This document shows, piece after piece, positions 44,046-52,614 of a DNA stretch of 64,000 nucleotides. A model generated the notes under the pieces. It was given only the letters and a program-made list of their open reading frames with translations. It searched no databases and was not told where the DNA came from. Every line of letters starts with the position of its first letter. The stretch's first letter is position 1. This DNA comes from Microbulbifer agarilyticus. Its GTDB lineage: Bacteria; Pseudomonadota; Gammaproteobacteria; Pseudomonadales; Cellvibrionaceae. Position numbers and translations under genes: made by a program. Location of the stretch: assembly GCF_020171345.1 (NCBI RefSeq), contig NZ_JAIUZM010000002.1, forward strand, positions 558,001 through 622,000. The letters run 5' to 3'.

Positions 44046-44358
44046 CGAGTTTCACCTTGTAGCTTTTTGCTTCGAGTACCGCCTTGATCTCGTCCCGCTT
44101 GTCGCCCTGAATCTCTATCACGCCATCCTTCAGTGCACCGCCACAGCCGCAGCGCTTTTTCAGCTCTGCCAGCAAGAGCTTGAGCTCGCTATCAGTGCCT
44201 TCTACGCCCCGAACGCAGGTGACCCCTTTACCTTTGCGTCCCTTGGTCTCTCGCTGAATTCGCACAATACCATCACCGCTATGGCGCTTTTGTTCGGGCT
44301 TTTCTTCCTTGATCCGGCCGCGGTCAGTGGAGTATACGAGTCGGCTTTTGTCGCGCAT
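44035..44358 (-). CDS. yciH: SUI1/eIF1-like translation factor YciH
   Basis: 107 residues. The SUI1 fold is clear: GIVRIQRETKGRKGKGVTCVRGV, LLAELKKRCGCGGALKDGVIEIQGDKRDEIKAVLEAKSYKVKLAGG. The RCGCGG block is the conserved turn of the family. Bacterial YciH is related to eukaryotic eIF1, which checks start-codon selection; in E. coli it affects initiation fidelity and is not essential. It converges on the M48-like gene and is divergent from the ion channel. Confidence 0.9.
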   Translation of the reverse strand: MRDKSRLVYSTDRGRIKEEKPEQKRHSGDGIVRIQRETKGRKGKGVTCVRGVEGTDSELKLLLAELKKRCGCGGALKDGVIEIQGDKRDEIKAVLEAKSYKVKLAGG

Positions 44359-44536
44359 GTCAGTTCCCGGTGAGTCAGCTCATTCAGTGGAAAGGGGGGG
44401 CAAAATTGTGTGCCCGGAAGAATCCGGGGGCGAAGCATAGCGGATACAGTGGAAGCGGACAAAGCGGTGGCGTATTCTGCGACCCAGAGGTCGGCTAGAA
44501 TGTCACCTAGTTCAATAAGGCGAAAGGCTCGAATTC

Positions 44537-45376
44537 ATGGCGCTTACCGGGACCCGCAAACGGCTGAATGAAATTATCTTCGGTACCGATTCGCCCGCGG
44601 GTAAGAATTTTGATGTATTCCTGATCTGGGCGATTCTACTCAGCGTCGCGCTAGTGCTATTCGCATCGGTGGAATCTCTGTGGGTGCGTTTTGGCGAGAC
44701 CTTTTATATCCTGGAGTGGTTTTTCACCGGGCTATTTACGGTGGAATACTTGTTGCGCATATATTGCGCACGCGATCGCCGCGAATATGTCACCAGCTTC
44801 TATGGCATTGTCGATTTACTGGCGATCCTGCCCAGTTATCTCGCACTGATTTTTACCGGCGCTACCTATCTGATGGTAATCCGCTTACTGCGGGTACTGC
44901 GGATCTTTCGTGTACTCAAGCTGGTTCGGTATCTGCGGGATGCGAATCTACTGGTGCGCTCACTCTGGCAAGCGCGCCGTCGAATCCTGGTGTTCTACAC
45001 CAGCGTTCTGGTGATTTGCATTATCTTCGGCAGCGTCATGTTTATCGTGGAAGGGCCACGCCACGGCTTTACCAGTATCCCAAAGAGTATCTACTGGACT
45101 ATTGTCACCATCACCACGGTTGGCTATGGCGATATCACTCCGCATACGCCACTGGGGCAGGCCATTGCAGCAATGACCATGTTGATCGGCTACTCCATTA
45201 TCGCGGTACCTACCGGGATTGTGACCGCGGAGCTGGCACATGAACTCGGCCGGGAGAAGCAGCTTGCTCGCTGCCACAACTGTGGAAAAAGCGGGCACGA
45301 CGCCGACGCGGAGTACTGCAAACAGTGTGGTTATCGCCTTGAAGACTTCGAAGAGCCCGTCGACGAAGAGTCCTAG
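44537..45376 (+). CDS. Kv-type potassium channel with C-terminal zinc ribbon
   Basis: 279 residues with six membrane segments. The voltage sensor S4 is the arginine ladder in VIRLLRVLRIFRVLKLVRYLR (about 111-131), and the pore filter is TTVGYGD (about 193-199) followed by ITPHTPLGQAIAAMTMLIGYSIIAVPTGIVT. Four such subunits form a potassium channel. After S6 a short cytoplasmic tail carries CHNC-x11-CKQC (about 250-267), a zinc-ribbon pattern, and an acidic end (DFEEPVDEES). A zinc ribbon on small bacterial Kv channels occurs in other species, but its role is unclear. Confidence 0.9.
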   Translation: MALTGTRKRLNEIIFGTDSPAGKNFDVFLIWAILLSVALVLFASVESLWVRFGETFYILEWFFTGLFTVEYLLRIYCARDRREYVTSFYGIVDLLAILPSYLALIFTGATYLMVIRLLRVLRIFRVLKLVRYLRDANLLVRSLWQARRRILVFYTSVLVICIIFGSVMFIVEGPRHGFTSIPKSIYWTIVTITTVGYGDITPHTPLGQAIAAMTMLIGYSIIAVPTGIVTAELAHELGREKQLARCHNCGKSGHDADAEYCKQCGYRLEDFEEPVDEES

Positions 45377-45516
45377 GGGCGGCGCTTAACAGCTACCGGG
45401 CTATCCGTTATCCTTGCGCCCCGATTTACCCCATCGATCCTCAAGGTTGGCCGGAATCCGGCCGAGCCGCCGTGGGACTGGACCTAGCCTCCACTATCAA
45501 CTGGTAACTGCACTCA

Positions 45517-46662
45517 ATGGACATTCAGGGATACTGTGCCCCAGGCTTTGAGGCCCTCTACGACGCTTTTGCGGCTAACTTCCGCGATCATGGTGATGTA
45601 GGGGCATCATTTTGTGCGGTCCAAGAAGGCGAGGTAGTTGCGTCCCTTTGGGCCGGTACTACCGATCGTGCGGGGACGCAGGACTTCGAGGAAGATACCC
45701 TCGTCAATGTATTCTCGTCATCCAAGGGCATTCTTGCCCTGATTGCACTGCAGCAGGTTGCCGCTGGGAACCTCGATCTCGACTTGCCCGTTGCCCATTA
45801 TTGGCCGGACTTTGCGCAAGCAGGTAAATCGATGGTCACTGGCCGTCAATTATTGAGCCATCGCAGCGGGGTGATCGCGTTTTCCGAGAAAGTTGCAGAC
45901 GACTTGATCTACGATTGGGACCGCGCATTGCAGCAAGTAGCCGCAACGGCGCCCTGGTGGGATCCCGGTAGCCAGCAGGGTTACTCGCCGTTTCTTTACG
46001 GATGGACGGTGGGTGGGCTGATCGAAGCGGCCAGTGGTCGCACTGTGCGTGACCTGTATCGCAGTGGAATCGGTGATCCGCTTGAACTGGATGGTGGTTT
46101 CGGTGCGGTAGGGCATCGATCCACGCATATTGCCGACGTGGGGCCTTTGAAAAAGCCGCTACCGGCGCTGCGTGACAATGCGATCGGTCGCTCAATCAAG
46201 GAAGATCGTCAGGGCCCCGTGGCCACAGCGTTTACTAATCCGGTATCACTCATGATGGGTACAAACGGTGATGCATGGCGAGGCGCGTTGATACCAGCAG
46301 CCAACGGCCATTTCAGTGCCCGCGACCTCGCGGCCGTTTATGGTGATCTGGCTAGTGATGCCCCCCAATTGCTGTCTTCGGGAACGCTCGCGGAAGCGAC
46401 GCAAGAACAAACCCGTGGTCAAGACGCCATACTACAAACAGATGTGGCCTTCGGCTGTGGTTTCCTGAAGTCAGGTGCCGCGCAAGATCTGGCGTTTGGT
46501 GGTCCTAGAGGCTTTGGTCATCCGGGTGCCGGCGGCAGTGTTGGATTTGCGGATCCCGAGGTTGAAGTGGGCTTCGGCTATGTTACCTCGCGTATGGGGC
46601 AGAGCCTGTTTATGGACCAGCGCGCGGTCGGGCTGAAAGACTGCCTGTACCGGCTGATATAA
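45517..46662 (+). CDS. Class C beta-lactamase-fold serine hydrolase (esterase type)
   Basis: 381 residues, no signal peptide. The catalytic SxxK is Ser67 to Lys70 in NVFSSSKGILALIALQQ, the second motif is the Tyr in QGYSPFLYGWTVGGLIEA, and the third-motif region is GHPGAGGSVGFADPE, with HPGAGG replacing KTG. This is the EstB-type arrangement of cytoplasmic esterases rather than true penicillin-degrading enzymes. The natural ester is unknown. No ribosome site is obvious before the ATG, and the gene stands alone. Confidence 0.85.
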   Translation: MDIQGYCAPGFEALYDAFAANFRDHGDVGASFCAVQEGEVVASLWAGTTDRAGTQDFEEDTLVNVFSSSKGILALIALQQVAAGNLDLDLPVAHYWPDFAQAGKSMVTGRQLLSHRSGVIAFSEKVADDLIYDWDRALQQVAATAPWWDPGSQQGYSPFLYGWTVGGLIEAASGRTVRDLYRSGIGDPLELDGGFGAVGHRSTHIADVGPLKKPLPALRDNAIGRSIKEDRQGPVATAFTNPVSLMMGTNGDAWRGALIPAANGHFSARDLAAVYGDLASDAPQLLSSGTLAEATQEQTRGQDAILQTDVAFGCGFLKSGAAQDLAFGGPRGFGHPGAGGSVGFADPEVEVGFGYVTSRMGQSLFMDQRAVGLKDCLYRLI

Positions 46663-46736
46663 GCCGGCAAAAAATCACTGAGACAAACCTGAATATCTTG
46701 AGCAGACCGCAATGAGTAGGCGGTAATGAGTGAGCG

Positions 46737-46967
46737 ATGATGAGTAATGAAGTTGAGCAGTTGGTCGCACGCATTGATGAGCTGGAAACACGCTTGGCGT
46801 TTCAGGAGGACACCCTGAGCCAGCTTAACGACACCATTGCCAAGCAGGACGCACAGCTGCGAGCACTTGTTGGCAATATGAAAGAGGTGTCGGAGAAATA
46901 CCGCGATCTGGTATTTGAGATGAACAAGGGCGGCAAGCCCGGCGACGAGCGCCCACCGCATTACTAA
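46737..46967 (+). CDS. slyX: SlyX family coiled-coil protein
   Basis: 76 residues, or 75 from the second of two adjacent ATGs. Nearly all of it is one heptad-patterned coiled coil (VARIDELETRLAFQEDTLSQLNDTIAKQDAQLRAL) with the conserved PPHY end. SlyX is widespread in Gammaproteobacteria and its function is not established. It follows the esterase by 74 bases. Confidence 0.88.
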   Translation: MMSNEVEQLVARIDELETRLAFQEDTLSQLNDTIAKQDAQLRALVGNMKEVSEKYRDLVFEMNKGGKPGDERPPHY

Positions 46968-47606
46968 TTCCCGGCCTGCCCAGAGCAGGTTTCCATCTTT
47001 GCGCCGTTTTCTACGCCAATTTCTGGAAATTTTGCAAAATTTGATTTTTCCCTTCTTGTTTACCCTTGACAAATCTTTTCCACATGGGGTCGGCTCATTA
47101 GTGAGAGACATCAAGTCTCCGTAGCGTGCTTGATTGAAACGCATGTGCACTCTTAAGTTGTTGATTTTTAAGTAAAAAATCCAATGGTGTAAAAAGTGTG
47201 CAATATGCTGGGAGCGAGGAATGCCGCCACGTCAGGCCCTGTTTGGCATATTCATACACAGAGTTATCCACAGAAGCTGTGGACGAATGGATTACAGCAA
47301 ATTACACGATGCCGGGGTGCAACTGTGGATAGTGCCTGCCTGCTCCGAAATTGAAGCCTGAATAGGTCATGGTTTATCGAAGGCTATGACCCTGGGAGCG
47401 GTTAATGGCCTAACTCAGAAACCAAATAATTAAAATTGCGCCAATGGATTATCCCGCCATTTTGGGATCTAGGCAGTAGACCTAAGCTGACTTTCCGCAT
47501 AGTCTTCGTGCCAATGACGAACGCAGTTCAGCTTGCAGTCAGCTTGACTCAGCGACACTGCCAACAAATTTCACCCGTCATCAGTAAAAGCGTTAGGAGA
47601 AGCTTA
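46968..47606. other. Gene-free gap with DnaA-box-like sites
   Basis: These 639 bases, AT-richer than the flanks, separate slyX from the OmpA-type gene. They hold a perfect DnaA box at 47264-47272, two one-mismatch boxes (47076-47084 and 47324-47332), an inverted repeat at 47266-47282, and the promoter of the downstream gene, which I cannot pin down. A frame opens at 47436 in phase with the lipoprotein gene, but its first 57 codons look non-coding. Confidence 0.5.
47264..47282. promoter_or_regulatory. DnaA box within a TCCACAG inverted repeat
   Basis: TTATCCACA (47264-47272) is the consensus DnaA box. It overlaps TCCACAG-AAG-CTGTGGA, a perfect 7 + 3 + 7 inverted repeat spanning about 47267-47283. 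This could be a DnaA site or an unrelated operator. Confidence 0.4.
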
Positions 47607-48257
47607 ATGAAAAAATGGGTAGCGATTCTTGCTCTGGGTTCTTTGGTTGGCTGTACCACCCTGGATCCTTACACCCAGGAAAGCAAAACCAGTAATGCTG
47701 CCAAAGGCGCAGGTGCTGGTGCTGTGGCTGGTGCCATCATTGGTGCGGCTACAGCGAGCAAAAACGATCGCAAGAAAGGCGTAATTACTGGCGCACTGGG
47801 CGGCGCTGCAGTCGGTGGTGGTATCGGCTACTACATGGACCGCCAGGAAATGGCTCTGCGCCAGCGCCTCGAAGGTACCGGTGTTCGTGTGCAGCGTGAA
47901 GGCGATAATATCCGTCTGATCATGCCGGGCAACATTACCTTCGCGACCAGCCGTTATGAAATTCGTTCAGATTTCTATGACACGCTCGATTCCGTGGTAC
48001 TGGTTCTGAATGAGTTCGATAAAACCGCAATTCGCGTGAGTGGCCACACTGACAGCACAGGTTCAGATGTGACCAACCAGAATCTGAGTGAGCGTCGCGC
48101 CGGGTCGGTTGCCAACTTCTTCACTACCCGCGGTGTGGCGTCGGGTCGCGTTCAAGCTGTTGGTTACGGTGAGCGTTACCCAATCGCCAGCAACGACTCT
48201 GACGCAGGGCGTCAAGCCAACCGTCGTGTAGAACTGGAACTGTTGCCGCTGCAATAG
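47607..48257 (+). CDS. OmpA family lipoprotein (YiaD-like)
   Basis: 216 residues from the ATG at 47607, with TTAGGAGAAG upstream. The signal peptide ends in the lipobox L-V-G-C (Cys at about 16). A glycine-zipper stretch (AAKGAGAGAVAGAIIGAATA and GGAAVGGGIGYYMD) precedes a C-terminal OmpA peptidoglycan-binding domain with VSGHTDSTGSDVTNQNLSERRAGSVANFF and the Arg in RQANRRVEL. It should tether the outer membrane to peptidoglycan. E. coli YiaD has this same order of parts. A terminator follows. Confidence 0.9.
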   Translation: MKKWVAILALGSLVGCTTLDPYTQESKTSNAAKGAGAGAVAGAIIGAATASKNDRKKGVITGALGGAAVGGGIGYYMDRQEMALRQRLEGTGVRVQREGDNIRLIMPGNITFATSRYEIRSDFYDTLDSVVLVLNEFDKTAIRVSGHTDSTGSDVTNQNLSERRAGSVANFFTTRGVASGRVQAVGYGERYPIASNDSDAGRQANRRVELELLPLQ

Positions 48258-48270
48258 TCGATTGGAAAGA

Positions 48271-48292
48271 GGGCGCTTCGGCGCCCTTTTTT
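48271..48292 (+). terminator. Intrinsic terminator with UUCG loop
   Basis: GGGCGC (48271-48276) pairs with GCGCCC (48281-48286) over TTCG, a very stable tetraloop, followed by six T residues. Confidence 0.85.
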
Positions 48293-48377
48293 GTGCGCGT
48301 GTAGACGTGCGTAAGTTGTCAAGGAAGTGACAATGATTGGTATTGACACAGGTGTGGGGCTCGGCAAGGGAAGCGTT

Positions 48378-48863
48378 ATGGAGAGCAGCAAGGGGAATTC
48401 TCAAACACATCTTCGGCGTTCTCTGTGCGAATGGTTGTTTTTAACGGCCGTGAGCGTGTGGTGCGGATTTGCGCACAGCGGTGACATACCAACGGAGTCC
48501 GACGAGCTGTCGGGGGAAATCCAGCAACAACTCGAATCGGCAGAAGTCGTCGCTCAGGTTGAGATTGTTGCGGTGCATCGCGTGTTGGATCGAGCACTGT
48601 CTGAGCCCGGAATGGCGGCGGTTTCGGGTTATCTCTACTCTGCGATCGCACGAAAAGTCTGGAAGGGGGCGACACGCAAACAGTTAAGTTTCCAGCTGAA
48701 TCTTGCCGATTGTGAGGAAAAGCTGGCACTGGGCGTGCGCTATTTAATTTTTGCGAGACGCAACACTTTCGGTGACATGGCGCTTTCCGACTGCGATGCC
48801 GCCATCGTTGATACGGATGCGAGCGGTGTGCTCGCCCAGCTTGAGCAGTATTATCAGGGTTAA
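48378..48863 (+). CDS. Secreted protein of unknown function
   Basis: 161 residues from the ATG at 48378, with AAGGGAAG upstream (the frame opens at 48327). A signal peptide with core LFLTAVSVWCGFA is followed by about 130 mature residues with two cysteines (LADCEEKLALGVRYLIFARR and LSDCDAAIV). The layout VVAQVEIVAVHRV...YSAIARKVWKG...LGVRYLIFA vaguely resembles TIMP/netrin-like domains, which is only a hint. The gene follows the OmpA-type lipoprotein but lies beyond its terminator. Confidence 0.6.
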   Translation: MESSKGNSQTHLRRSLCEWLFLTAVSVWCGFAHSGDIPTESDELSGEIQQQLESAEVVAQVEIVAVHRVLDRALSEPGMAAVSGYLYSAIARKVWKGATRKQLSFQLNLADCEEKLALGVRYLIFARRNTFGDMALSDCDAAIVDTDASGVLAQLEQYYQG

Positions 48864-49185
48864 TCCCACCCTCCGAGGGGTGGTGACCTAGCACTGATCC
48901 TTTATGCGCCGCCAGATGGCGGCATAGCATTCCACTTAATATACCCTAGCGCTTTTAGAACCATAAATACTTAAACATGGGAACAATGTTCCTTGAAGTG
49001 CGGCAATTGGGGATTATTCTTATCAGTATTGGCGTGGGCTTCTTCGATGAAGTCGGGTCTCGGTGGTCCAGTACAGCGCCAACCGGCAACGGCGGGTTAG
49101 CTGCTAAGTCTGCGTATGCTGCCAGACTGTGCGTCTTACCTGATCGTTTCGAACTCTTTCTAACCGACGAGGGGTCCACGGGACT
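48864..49185. other. Gene-free interval
   Basis: These 322 bases hold a six-base-pair hairpin right after the upstream stop (CCACCC/GGGTGG at about 48866-48883), without a T-run, and the GAGGGG-type ribosome site of the next gene. No convincing gene is seen. Confidence 0.4.
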
Positions 49186-49656
49186 ATGAAGAAACTACTG
49201 CTGCCACTCATTATTTTGTTGCTGATTATCGGCTACTTCATGTCGAAGAAATCCGATCATTCGGTTGACGATGCCTACGACAAGATGGAAACGCCATCCA
49301 CGGAAGAAACTCGCCCAGCTGCCGATCCGACCATGCCGCAAGAAAGTGATGACGTGGCACCATCCACTGCGGACCCGCAATCTACTGGTGACCGCATGAT
49401 GGATGAGACCAAGGATGCGGCCCGCGACCTGGGAGATAAAGTTGAGGACGCGGCGAGAGATACTGGTGAAGCGGTTAAAGATGCCGCTGAAGATACCGGC
49501 GATGTGCTGAAAGATGCGGCGAAAGACACCGGGGATGCCCTGGAAGATGCCGGCCGTGCCACCAAAGATGCTGCAGAAGACGCCAAAGATGCGGCAGAAG
49601 ATGCGCTCGACGATATGCGGGACAAGGACAAAACCGAGGACACGCCACAGCGGTAA
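49186..49656 (+). CDS. Membrane-anchored LEA-like 11-mer repeat protein
   Basis: 156 residues. One N-terminal membrane helix (LLLPLIILLLIIGYFM, about 4-19) is followed by a Ser/Thr/Pro/Glu linker to about residue 70. About six 11-residue repeats run from 77 to 142, of the form D-A-A-x-D-T-G-D-x-x-K/E. Such amphipathic 11-mers occur in group 3 LEA proteins and apolipoproteins, which are disordered in water and fold into helices on drying or on membranes. A role in desiccation, salt or envelope stress is an inference. Composition is extremely acidic with almost no aromatic residues after the membrane helix. Its own terminator follows. Confidence 0.75.
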   Translation: MKKLLLPLIILLLIIGYFMSKKSDHSVDDAYDKMETPSTEETRPAADPTMPQESDDVAPSTADPQSTGDRMMDETKDAARDLGDKVEDAARDTGEAVKDAAEDTGDVLKDAAKDTGDALEDAGRATKDAAEDAKDAAEDALDDMRDKDKTEDTPQR

Positions 49657-49688
49657 GCTGATGCTTGGTTGATCTGTTTGGAGGAAGA

Positions 49689-49714
49689 GGTCGCGACTGG
49701 TTCGCGGCCTTTTT
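49689..49714 (+). terminator. Intrinsic terminator after the LEA-like gene
   Basis: GGTCGCGA (49689-49696) pairs with TCGCGGCC (49702-49709) with one T-G wobble, loop CTGGT, then five T residues. Confidence 0.75.
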
Positions 49715-49757
49715 CTTTTCTACGCTTAAAAGGGTAGTGAAGAATGTATGATGGACC

Positions 49758-50126
49758 ATGATCGAGCATTGCTGGCATCACGATCACGATATTCTGGAAA
49801 TTCGGCCGGTTGCGGAACTGAAACCCGCAGAATTCCGTGCGTTGGCCGCGCAGGTGGATCCGGTGATCTGTCAGCACGGTGCTTTGCACGGTTTACTGAT
49901 TGATGCACGGAATTTTCGTGGCTGGCAGAACTTTGCAGCGTTGGTTTCTCACTGCGTGTTTACCCGTAACCAACATCGACACTTGCATCGGATAGCCGTC
50001 CTGTCGGACAACACGTTACTCGCTTTTATGCCGCAGCTCCTCAACCACTTCGTTTCCGCAGAAGTACGGCCATTTCCCAGTGAAGCCGAAGAATCGGCGC
50101 TGGCATGGCTCGCCCATCACGGGTAA
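49758..50126 (+). CDS. SpoIIAA/STAS-like protein
   Basis: 122 residues. The pattern ILEIRPVAELKPAEFRALAAQVDPVI, then GLLIDARNFRGWQNFAALVSH and HRIAVLSDN, with a C-terminal FPSEAEESALAWL, is that of the SpoIIAA-like (STAS-fold) family. Such proteins may bind hydrophobic ligands or act as partner-binding modules; no specific role is established. No partner kinase or sulfate transporter is near. Confidence 0.72.
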   Translation: MIEHCWHHDHDILEIRPVAELKPAEFRALAAQVDPVICQHGALHGLLIDARNFRGWQNFAALVSHCVFTRNQHRHLHRIAVLSDNTLLAFMPQLLNHFVSAEVRPFPSEAEESALAWLAHHG

Positions 50127-50192
50127 ATTGCGCTAGTCGATTTGCTGAGCCCCATCTCGGTACCCAATAAATAGACTTGGTGTATTTCTATC

Positions 50193-50990
50193 ATGCAGTT
50201 GGCTGTTACTGCCGCAGACGAAAGCCGCGTGCCAGCGGCAGAAGCGCTGGCGAACGCGCTTGATCTTCCCTATCTGGGCATTACCCCGGAGAAGTTTATT
50301 GACCAATATCCCTTCGTTTTACGTCGGGGCGATATGCTGCAATTGTGTGCCACTGGTCGCAAGGCACCGGGTCCGGTGGCGGTTGATTTTGTGCGTGGTG
50401 CCGCTGCCCATCGTCGCAAGTATGGCGGTGGCAAGGGGCAGCAGATTGCCAAGGCTGCCGGGATTCGCGGTGGTTTTTGCCCGCGCATCGTCGATGCCAC
50501 CGCAGGGCTTGGGCGCGACGCATTTGTGCTCGCGTCACTCGGCAGTGAAGTGCGCATGCTTGAGCGCAACCCTGTGGTGTATGCGTTGCTTGAGGACGGT
50601 GTGCGGAGGCTGCGTCAGGCTGCAGAAATGGACCGCGAGCTGGGGCCGATTGCCGAACGATTGTGCCTGGAACCCCAGGTGGAAAGCGCTGCGGCGTGGC
50701 TGGCGACACAGGAGCAGGAAAGCATACCGGTTATTTATCTGGACCCAATGTTTCCCAGTCGCGACAAAAGTGCCAAGGTGAAAAAAGAGATGGTCGCGTT
50801 CCACGAAATCGTCGGCAGTGATGAAGATGCCGATGGCTTGCTGGGCCCTGCATTTGCGGCGTGCTATTACCGTACGGTGGTCAAGCGGCCGCGACTGGCG
50901 CCGGATCTAAATGGGCAGCCTCCGAGCCTGCGGTTTGAGGGCAAGTCAGGCCGGTTTGATATTTATACCCGCCACGGTATTCCCGGGTAG
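50193..50990 (+). CDS. rsmJ: 16S rRNA (guanine1516-N2)-methyltransferase RsmJ
   Basis: 265 residues. Conserved blocks include RRKYGGGKGQQIAKAAG, the SAM motif I VDATAGLGRDAFVLASLG, MLERNPVVYALLEDGVRRL and the catalytic-region VIYLDPMFPSRDKSAKVKKEM (DPMFP for DPPY). E. coli RsmJ (YhiQ) methylates G1516 of 16S rRNA. It converges on sdaA across only 37 bases. Confidence 0.92.
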   Translation: MQLAVTAADESRVPAAEALANALDLPYLGITPEKFIDQYPFVLRRGDMLQLCATGRKAPGPVAVDFVRGAAAHRRKYGGGKGQQIAKAAGIRGGFCPRIVDATAGLGRDAFVLASLGSEVRMLERNPVVYALLEDGVRRLRQAAEMDRELGPIAERLCLEPQVESAAAWLATQEQESIPVIYLDPMFPSRDKSAKVKKEMVAFHEIVGSDEDADGLLGPAFAACYYRTVVKRPRLAPDLNGQPPSLRFEGKSGRFDIYTRHGIPG

Positions 50991-51027
50991 GCCCTCCCTG
51001 CAAAGCCTGATAATTTGACGGGAGTTA

Positions 51028-52413
51028 TCAGCAGTTCACCGCGTTTACAGCAAGTCCTCCGAGCGAAGTTTCCTTGTATTTGTGCTGCATGTCGATTCCG
51101 GTCTGGCGCATGGTTTCAATCACGCTGTCGAGAGGCACGATGTGCGCACCGGTGCCGCGCAGCGCAAGGCGCGCGGCATTGATCGCCTTGACCGCACCCA
51201 TGGTGTTGCGCTCAATGCACGGGACCTGCACCAGACCACCGATCGGATCGCAGGTCAGCCCCAGATTGTGTTCCATGCCAATTTCAGCGGCATTTTCAAT
51301 TTGTGCGTTGCTGCCGCCCTGTACCGCGGCAAGTCCGGCCGAGGCCATGGAGCAGGCCACGCCGATTTCACCCTGACATCCCACTTCCGCAGCGGAGATC
51401 GAGGCATTTTTCTTGAATAGCATGCCGATGGCACCGGCAGTGAGGAGGAATTTCACCACCTGGTTTTTCAAGTCACCGTGCTCGTGCGGCGTGTGTACGA
51501 ATTGCACGTAGTAGGCAATCGTCGCGGGAATAACACCGGCAGCGCCATTCGTGGGCGCGGTGACAATGCGCCCGCGGGCGGCATTCTCTTCGTTAACTGC
51601 CAGGGCAAACAGGCTGACCCAGTCCAGGATGGCGAGGCCCTGACGACGTTCTTCATCGGTTTGTTTGGAGAGTTCGCGGAAGTGTTCCTCGGCTCGTCGG
51701 CGCACGCCCAGCCCGCCGGGCAGTACACCGCTTTGGTGGCAACCACGCTCAATCGATGCCTCCATGACTTCCCAGATATGCCACAGCAGATCGGTGACCT
51801 CCTGTTCGGAATGGAATGCTTTCTCATTCTCCATGGCCAGTTCTGCGATGGTCCAACGGTTCTGGTCGCACAGGGCTATCAGATCTTCAGCCGAGCTGAA
51901 ATCGTAGGGCAGCAGGGTCGCTATTTGCGCTTTGTTAGAGAAGTCTTCTTCCGACAAAACAAAGCCGCCACCGATGGAAAAATAACTGCGTTCAAGCAGG
52001 TATTCGTCACCAGAAAATGCCCTGCAGGTCAGACCATTGGCGTGCTGGGGGAGAAATTCTTCCTTGTGGAAAATCAGGTCGCGGTCGCGTTCAAAGTGGA
52101 TGGCACGCAACCCGTTGAGAATCAGCTGCTGGTGTTTGTCGATTGCTGCAATCCGACCGTCAATGCCATCGATATCGATCGTCTCGGGCAACTCACCTTC
52201 GAGCCCCATCAGGATAGCCATGTCGGTACCGTGGCCCACGCCGGTCAGTGCCAGAGAACCGTACAGATGGATCTCGACGCGCTCGACCTTTGCCAGGTCT
52301 CCGCGGGATTCCAGATCGCAGACAAAGCGCTGCGCCGCCACCATCGGCCCGACCGTGTGGGAGCTGGATGGTCCTATGCCGATTTTGAACAGCTCGAAAA
52401 CACTGATGCTCAT
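51028..52413 (-). CDS. sdaA: L-serine ammonia-lyase (serine deaminase), iron-sulfur type
   Basis: 461 residues from the ATG at 52413; the frame opens 28 codons earlier but homologues start at [23 protein letters not shown]. The N-terminal beta domain is followed by the alpha domain with [15 protein letters not shown], and cysteines of the 4Fe-4S centre in [13 protein letters not shown] and [19 protein letters not shown]. The C-terminus ends in Cys, as in family members where the last Cys is the fourth cluster ligand. It converts serine to pyruvate and ammonia. It stands alone. Confidence 0.92.
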   Translation of the reverse strand: MSISVFELFKIGIGPSSSHTVGPMVAAQRFVCDLESRGDLAKVERVEIHLYGSLALTGVGHGTDMAILMGLEGELPETIDIDGIDGRIAAIDKHQQLILNGLRAIHFERDRDLIFHKEEFLPQHANGLTCRAFSGDEYLLERSYFSIGGGFVLSEEDFSNKAQIATLLPYDFSSAEDLIALCDQNRWTIAELAMENEKAFHSEQEVTDLLWHIWEVMEASIERGCHQSGVLPGGLGVRRRAEEHFRELSKQTDEERRQGLAILDWVSLFALAVNEENAARGRIVTAPTNGAAGVIPATIAYYVQFVHTPHEHGDLKNQVVKFLLTAGAIGMLFKKNASISAAEVGCQGEIGVACSMASAGLAAVQGGSNAQIENAAEIGMEHNLGLTCDPIGGLVQVPCIERNTMGAVKAINAARLALRGTGAHIVPLDSVIETMRQTGIDMQHKYKETSLGGLAVNAVNC

Positions 52414-52614
52414 GTGGTCGCTATATCTCTTGCCAAACCCGCCGGACATCCCGGCCAACATGCTTTCAGTGTAGTTATTCGGCCAATCGACTTTCACGTC
52501 CAGGCATGTGAACCTGATGCTCTGGCGGACAGGATTTTGCGGACAAGCCTGTGGGGGAGAGGAGTGTGGCCAGCGGTTGGCTGGCCACGGGGGGTAACCG
52601 CGCCTAGGCGTGCT

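Noticed and set aside
47066-47071. TTGACA promoter -35 element upstream of the OmpA-type gene
   Set aside because: No acceptable -10 hexamer lies 16-18 bases downstream and the distance to the gene is over 500 bases.
46968-47606. Chromosome origin (oriC)
   Set aside because: The DnaA-box cluster is suggestive, but no dnaA, dnaN, rpmH, mnmG or parAB genes are near, and only one box is perfect. I keep it as a DnaA-site finding only.
51007-51031. Hairpin CTGATAA/TTATCAG between rsmJ and sdaA as a terminator
   Set aside because: The stem is AT-rich, spans only 7 base pairs and has no T-run on either side.
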